This document shows, one piece after another, positions 13,873 to 15,453 of a DNA stretch of 15,453 nt (its first letter is position 1; each line of letters opens with the position of its first letter). The DNA comes from Actinomycetota bacterium (GTDB taxonomy: Bacteria > Actinomycetota > Nitriliruptoria > Euzebyales > Egibacteraceae), in assembly GCA_019347785.1 (NCBI GenBank), contig JAHWKQ010000028.1:1-15453 (forward strand), read 5' to 3'. The position numbers were made by a program, and so were the translations under genes. Below the pieces are notes generated by a model that was not told where the DNA came from, ran no database searches, and was given only the letters and a program-made list of their open reading frames with translations.

Positions 13873-14082
13873 CTACCCGTGTTCCTGCACATGGGCGCTG
13901 AGGCGCGTCCCGATCTGCGTGACGTCGAGGTGCAGCGCCTCAAGCTGGGCGCGGGCTGCGGCGATCTGGGCGCGTAGCTCCCGGCCGAGGGACCGCAACT
14001 CCGACAGCAACGCAAACAGCGACGCGCCCAGCAGAGCAATGACCGCGAACAGCGCGCCCGCCAGGACCGCCGTCGTGCTCAT
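13873..14082 (-). CDS. Small membrane-anchored coiled-coil protein
   Basis: 69 aa from ATG 14082. An N-terminal membrane helix (LAGALFAVIALLGASLFALL) is followed by a single long amphipathic helix (SELRSLGRELRAQIAAARA, QLEALHLDVTQIGTRLSAHV) with heptad-like hydrophobic spacing. This suggests an anchored coiled coil in the cytoplasm. Many short actinobacterial proteins of this build have no assigned function. The frame is open upstream to 14268, but that part crosses the tRNA fragment and is Arg/Pro-rich, so the internal ATG was preferred. A CATACT -10-like element lies 6 nt ahead, suggesting a leaderless transcript. It sits on the chromosomal side of the presumed attachment site. Confidence 0.6.
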   Translation of the reverse strand: MSTTAVLAGALFAVIALLGASLFALLSELRSLGRELRAQIAAARAQLEALHLDVTQIGTRLSAHVQEHG

Positions 14083-14088
14083 ACGACG

Positions 14089-14094
14089 AGTATG
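14089..14094 (-). promoter_or_regulatory. Candidate -10 element for the 69-aa gene
   Basis: On the minus strand CATACT (14094-14089) ends 6 nt before the ATG at 14082. It fits a TATACT-like -10 box whose transcript would begin at or near the start codon. No convincing -35 box is seen in the GC-rich DNA above it. Confidence 0.35.
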
Positions 14095-14218
14095 CCCACC
14101 GCCAGCGGGGGCAGCCGGCACGTTCCTGTTTCGTTGTGGGCGGTGGCGGCGTTCCGGCGACGGTCGTCTCAGCGAAACTCTCGCGGCGTGCAACGTGTGC
14201 GTCGTCGAGGACCAGCGG

Positions 14219-14245
14219 AAAAGCCCGCTGACCAGGAGAGCGGGT
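14219..14245 (-). terminator. Intrinsic terminator downstream of the tRNA-Gly fragment
   Basis: Read on the minus strand, CCCGCT (14244-14239) pairs with AGCGGG (14229-14224) around a 9-nt loop, followed by CTTTT (14223-14219). The stem uses the acceptor-stem bases of the tRNA 3' end. It would end transcripts from the integrase gene and, before insertion, from the intact tRNA gene. Confidence 0.65.
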
Positions 14246-14284
14246 GAGGGGAATCGAACCCCCGTCACGAGCTTGGGAAGCTAG
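14239..14284 (-). pseudogene. tRNA-Gly(CCC) 3' fragment, probable attachment site
   Basis: On the minus strand the anticodon loop TTCCCAA (anticodon CCC at 14277-14275), the 3' anticodon stem, a 4-nt variable loop, a perfect T arm (GGGGG-TTCGATT-CCCCT) and the acceptor strand CACCCGC with discriminator T are present. This is the 3' half of a bacterial tRNA-Gly; the CCA is not encoded. The 5' half is missing: no GCGGGTG or normal D arm precedes it, the sequence there is 4 nt too short, and it belongs to the 3' end of the integrase gene. Tyrosine integrases commonly insert at tRNA 3' ends and leave such displaced copies, so I read it as an attR-type site. Confidence 0.75.
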
Positions 14285-14289
14285 CACCG

Positions 14290-15432
14290 CTAACCCTCTG
14301 ACCTGCGAAAACGCACCGTCTGACCGTCTACTGGCCGCACAGTGGCCGCAAGAGACTCACGCAGCAGCCCGTCGAGCCCTTCTGCGAGCGCCTCGTCGAG
14401 GCTGGGGAAAAGGTGCCCGTAGGTGTCGATCGTGGTCGTGATCGAGCTGTGCCCGAGCCGGTCGCGGATCACCGCCGGGTGCGCCCCGACCGCGATCGCC
14501 AGCGACGCCGCGGTGTGCCGCAGCTCGTGGAACGTGAGGCTGGCAAGGTCCGTCCCGTCGAAGCACTCCCCCACCGCTCGGCGCCACGTCTTCGCCCAAT
14601 GCGTGCGACGCAACGGCCGCCCCGTGACCGTTGGGAACACCAGCCCGGACTCGCGCACCGGGTCGGTGCCCATGTGCGCCCCGAGCAGCTCGGCGACCGT
14701 GGCCGGCATCGTCACCGTCCGGGTGCCCGCCGACGACTTGGGCGGCCCCCACGACAGGGCCCCGTCGACCTCGACGAGCTGGGTGTCCACGAGCACCGTG
14801 CGGCGCAGCACGTCGACCTTGCCCACACGCAGACCCACCAGCTCGCCGAAACGCAAGCCCACGTAGGCGGCCGTGAGGATCAGCGGCCGGTAGTGGACGG
14901 GGCGCACCGTGTCGGCCAGCTGCGCGACCTGGCCGGGCATGAGCGTCCGCATCGGCCGCGAGCGCTCGGCCGGCAGCTTCACGTCACGCGCGACGTTGCG
15001 GGCCAGGCGCCCGTCAGTCTTAGCCGCCTCGAGGACCTGGCGCAGCACGAACACGTGTCGGCGCGTGGCGGACGCGGACAGCCCCTCAGCCAGGTCGTCG
15101 GCCACCATCGCGGACACGTCCGCGTGCGTGATCCGGCCCAGCGGCGTCGAGCCGAACCGGGGCAGCAGGTGCCCGTGCAGGACCCGCACGTTGAGCGCCC
15201 GTGTCGAGGGGCGCAGCCCGACGAGTCCGGCTTCCCACCGTCGCGCCCAGCTTGCGAAGCTCATGCGCCCTAGCGCCGGGTCGACCCACTGGCCGCGCAC
15301 CACGTCGGCCGTGGCGATCGCCAGCCACCGCTCGGCGTCGAGCTTGCGATCGAAGCTCTGCGAGCGCTCGCGGCCGTCCGGCCCGCGGTAGCGCGCGCGC
15401 CACCGCTGCCCCCGGCGCGTCACGAACGCCAC
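14290..15432 (-). CDS. Tyrosine recombinase/integrase
   Basis: 380 aa, intact. Residues ~1-50 form an arm-binding, AP2-like N-terminal domain (RWRARYRGPDGRERSQSF). Residues 58-150 are the SAM-like core-binding domain and 165-365 the catalytic domain. The catalytic set is complete: Arg194 (AAYVGLRFGEL), Lys232 (PKSSAGTRTV), His302 and Arg305 (FHELRHTAAS), His328 (LGHSS) and Tyr338 (TIDTYGHLF). It is of the phage or integrative-element type found in actinobacteria. The GTG start has GGAGGA at 15441-15436, 3 nt upstream. The stop lies 6 bp from the tRNA-Gly fragment, so it marks one end of an integrated element that continues past the window. No excisionase is visible inside the window. Confidence 0.93.
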   Translation of the reverse strand: MAFVTRRGQRWRARYRGPDGRERSQSFDRKLDAERWLAIATADVVRGQWVDPALGRMSFASWARRWEAGLVGLRPSTRALNVRVLHGHLLPRFGSTPLGRITHADVSAMVADDLAEGLSASATRRHVFVLRQVLEAAKTDGRLARNVARDVKLPAERSRPMRTLMPGQVAQLADTVRPVHYRPLILTAAYVGLRFGELVGLRVGKVDVLRRTVLVDTQLVEVDGALSWGPPKSSAGTRTVTMPATVAELLGAHMGTDPVRESGLVFPTVTGRPLRRTHWAKTWRRAVGECFDGTDLASLTFHELRHTAASLAIAVGAHPAVIRDRLGHSSITTTIDTYGHLFPSLDEALAEGLDGLLRESLAATVRPVDGQTVRFRRSEG

Positions 15433-15453
15433 TATTCCTCCCCCGGTGTTTCG

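Noticed and set aside
13762..13977. Plus-strand 71-aa reading frame after a TTGCAC/TAAGGA promoter-like pair
   Set aside because: It is antisense to the better supported 69-aa membrane protein, has no ribosome binding site and no recognisable features.
14096..14146. CCACCGCC/GGCGGTGG inverted repeat between the 69-aa gene and the att fragment
   Set aside because: The 35-nt loop and GC-rich stem make it weak evidence for an arm-binding or regulatory site.
14225..14306. Complete tRNA-Gly gene
   Set aside because: Five of seven acceptor pairs could form with GCAGGTC at 14306-14300, but the 5' half is 4 nt short, has no D arm, and overlaps the integrase stop; it is better read as a 3' fragment.

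Overview
The window is very GC-rich and reads as chromosomal DNA of an actinobacterium (or a deep-branching relative). The evidence is the strong codon bias to G/C in third positions, frequent GTG and TTG starts, the rpsF-ssb-rpsR-rplI-dnaB order, an MpaB/DUF2236 protein, a LOG-family protein and a Gram-positive-style Tad pilus locus without a secretin. The genus cannot be fixed from the sequence alone.

Region 1 (1-7260) is a minus-strand Tad (type IVb, Flp-type) pilus operon read from about 7100 down to 415. Its order is cpaB (SAF domain), a CpaE-like protein, tadA (motor ATPase), tadB and tadC (inner-membrane platform), a 64-aa Flp-type prepilin, two TadE-like pseudopilins and a TadG-like protein. 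Neighbouring genes are mostly fused by four GTGA stop/start overlaps, so translation is probably coupled. No prepilin peptidase is in the window. The C-terminal part of a LysM protein enters from the left edge and converges on the operon, its end overlapping that of the tadG-like gene. A 39-bp tandem repeat fills the cpaB-cpaE junction.

Region 2 (7262-9650) holds a small excisionase-type HTH protein, a convergent unrecognised 176-aa protein, an MpaB/DUF2236 oxygenase-family gene and a LOG-family phosphoribohydrolase.

Region 3 (9830-13203) is the conserved bS6, SSB, bS18, bL9 and replicative helicase operon. DnaB is interrupted by a 141-residue mini-intein with no homing endonuclease. The intein sits in the RESG/SIEQDAD motif, the site used by the Synechocystis DnaB intein.

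Region 4 (13204-15453) has two small membrane-anchored hypothetical proteins on the minus strand. They are followed by a 3' fragment of a tRNA-Gly(CCC) gene that keeps its terminator, and an intact tyrosine integrase that stops 6 bp from the fragment. This looks like one end (attR type) of an element integrated in a tRNA-Gly gene. The element would extend beyond position 15453, with the intact tRNA predicted at its far end.
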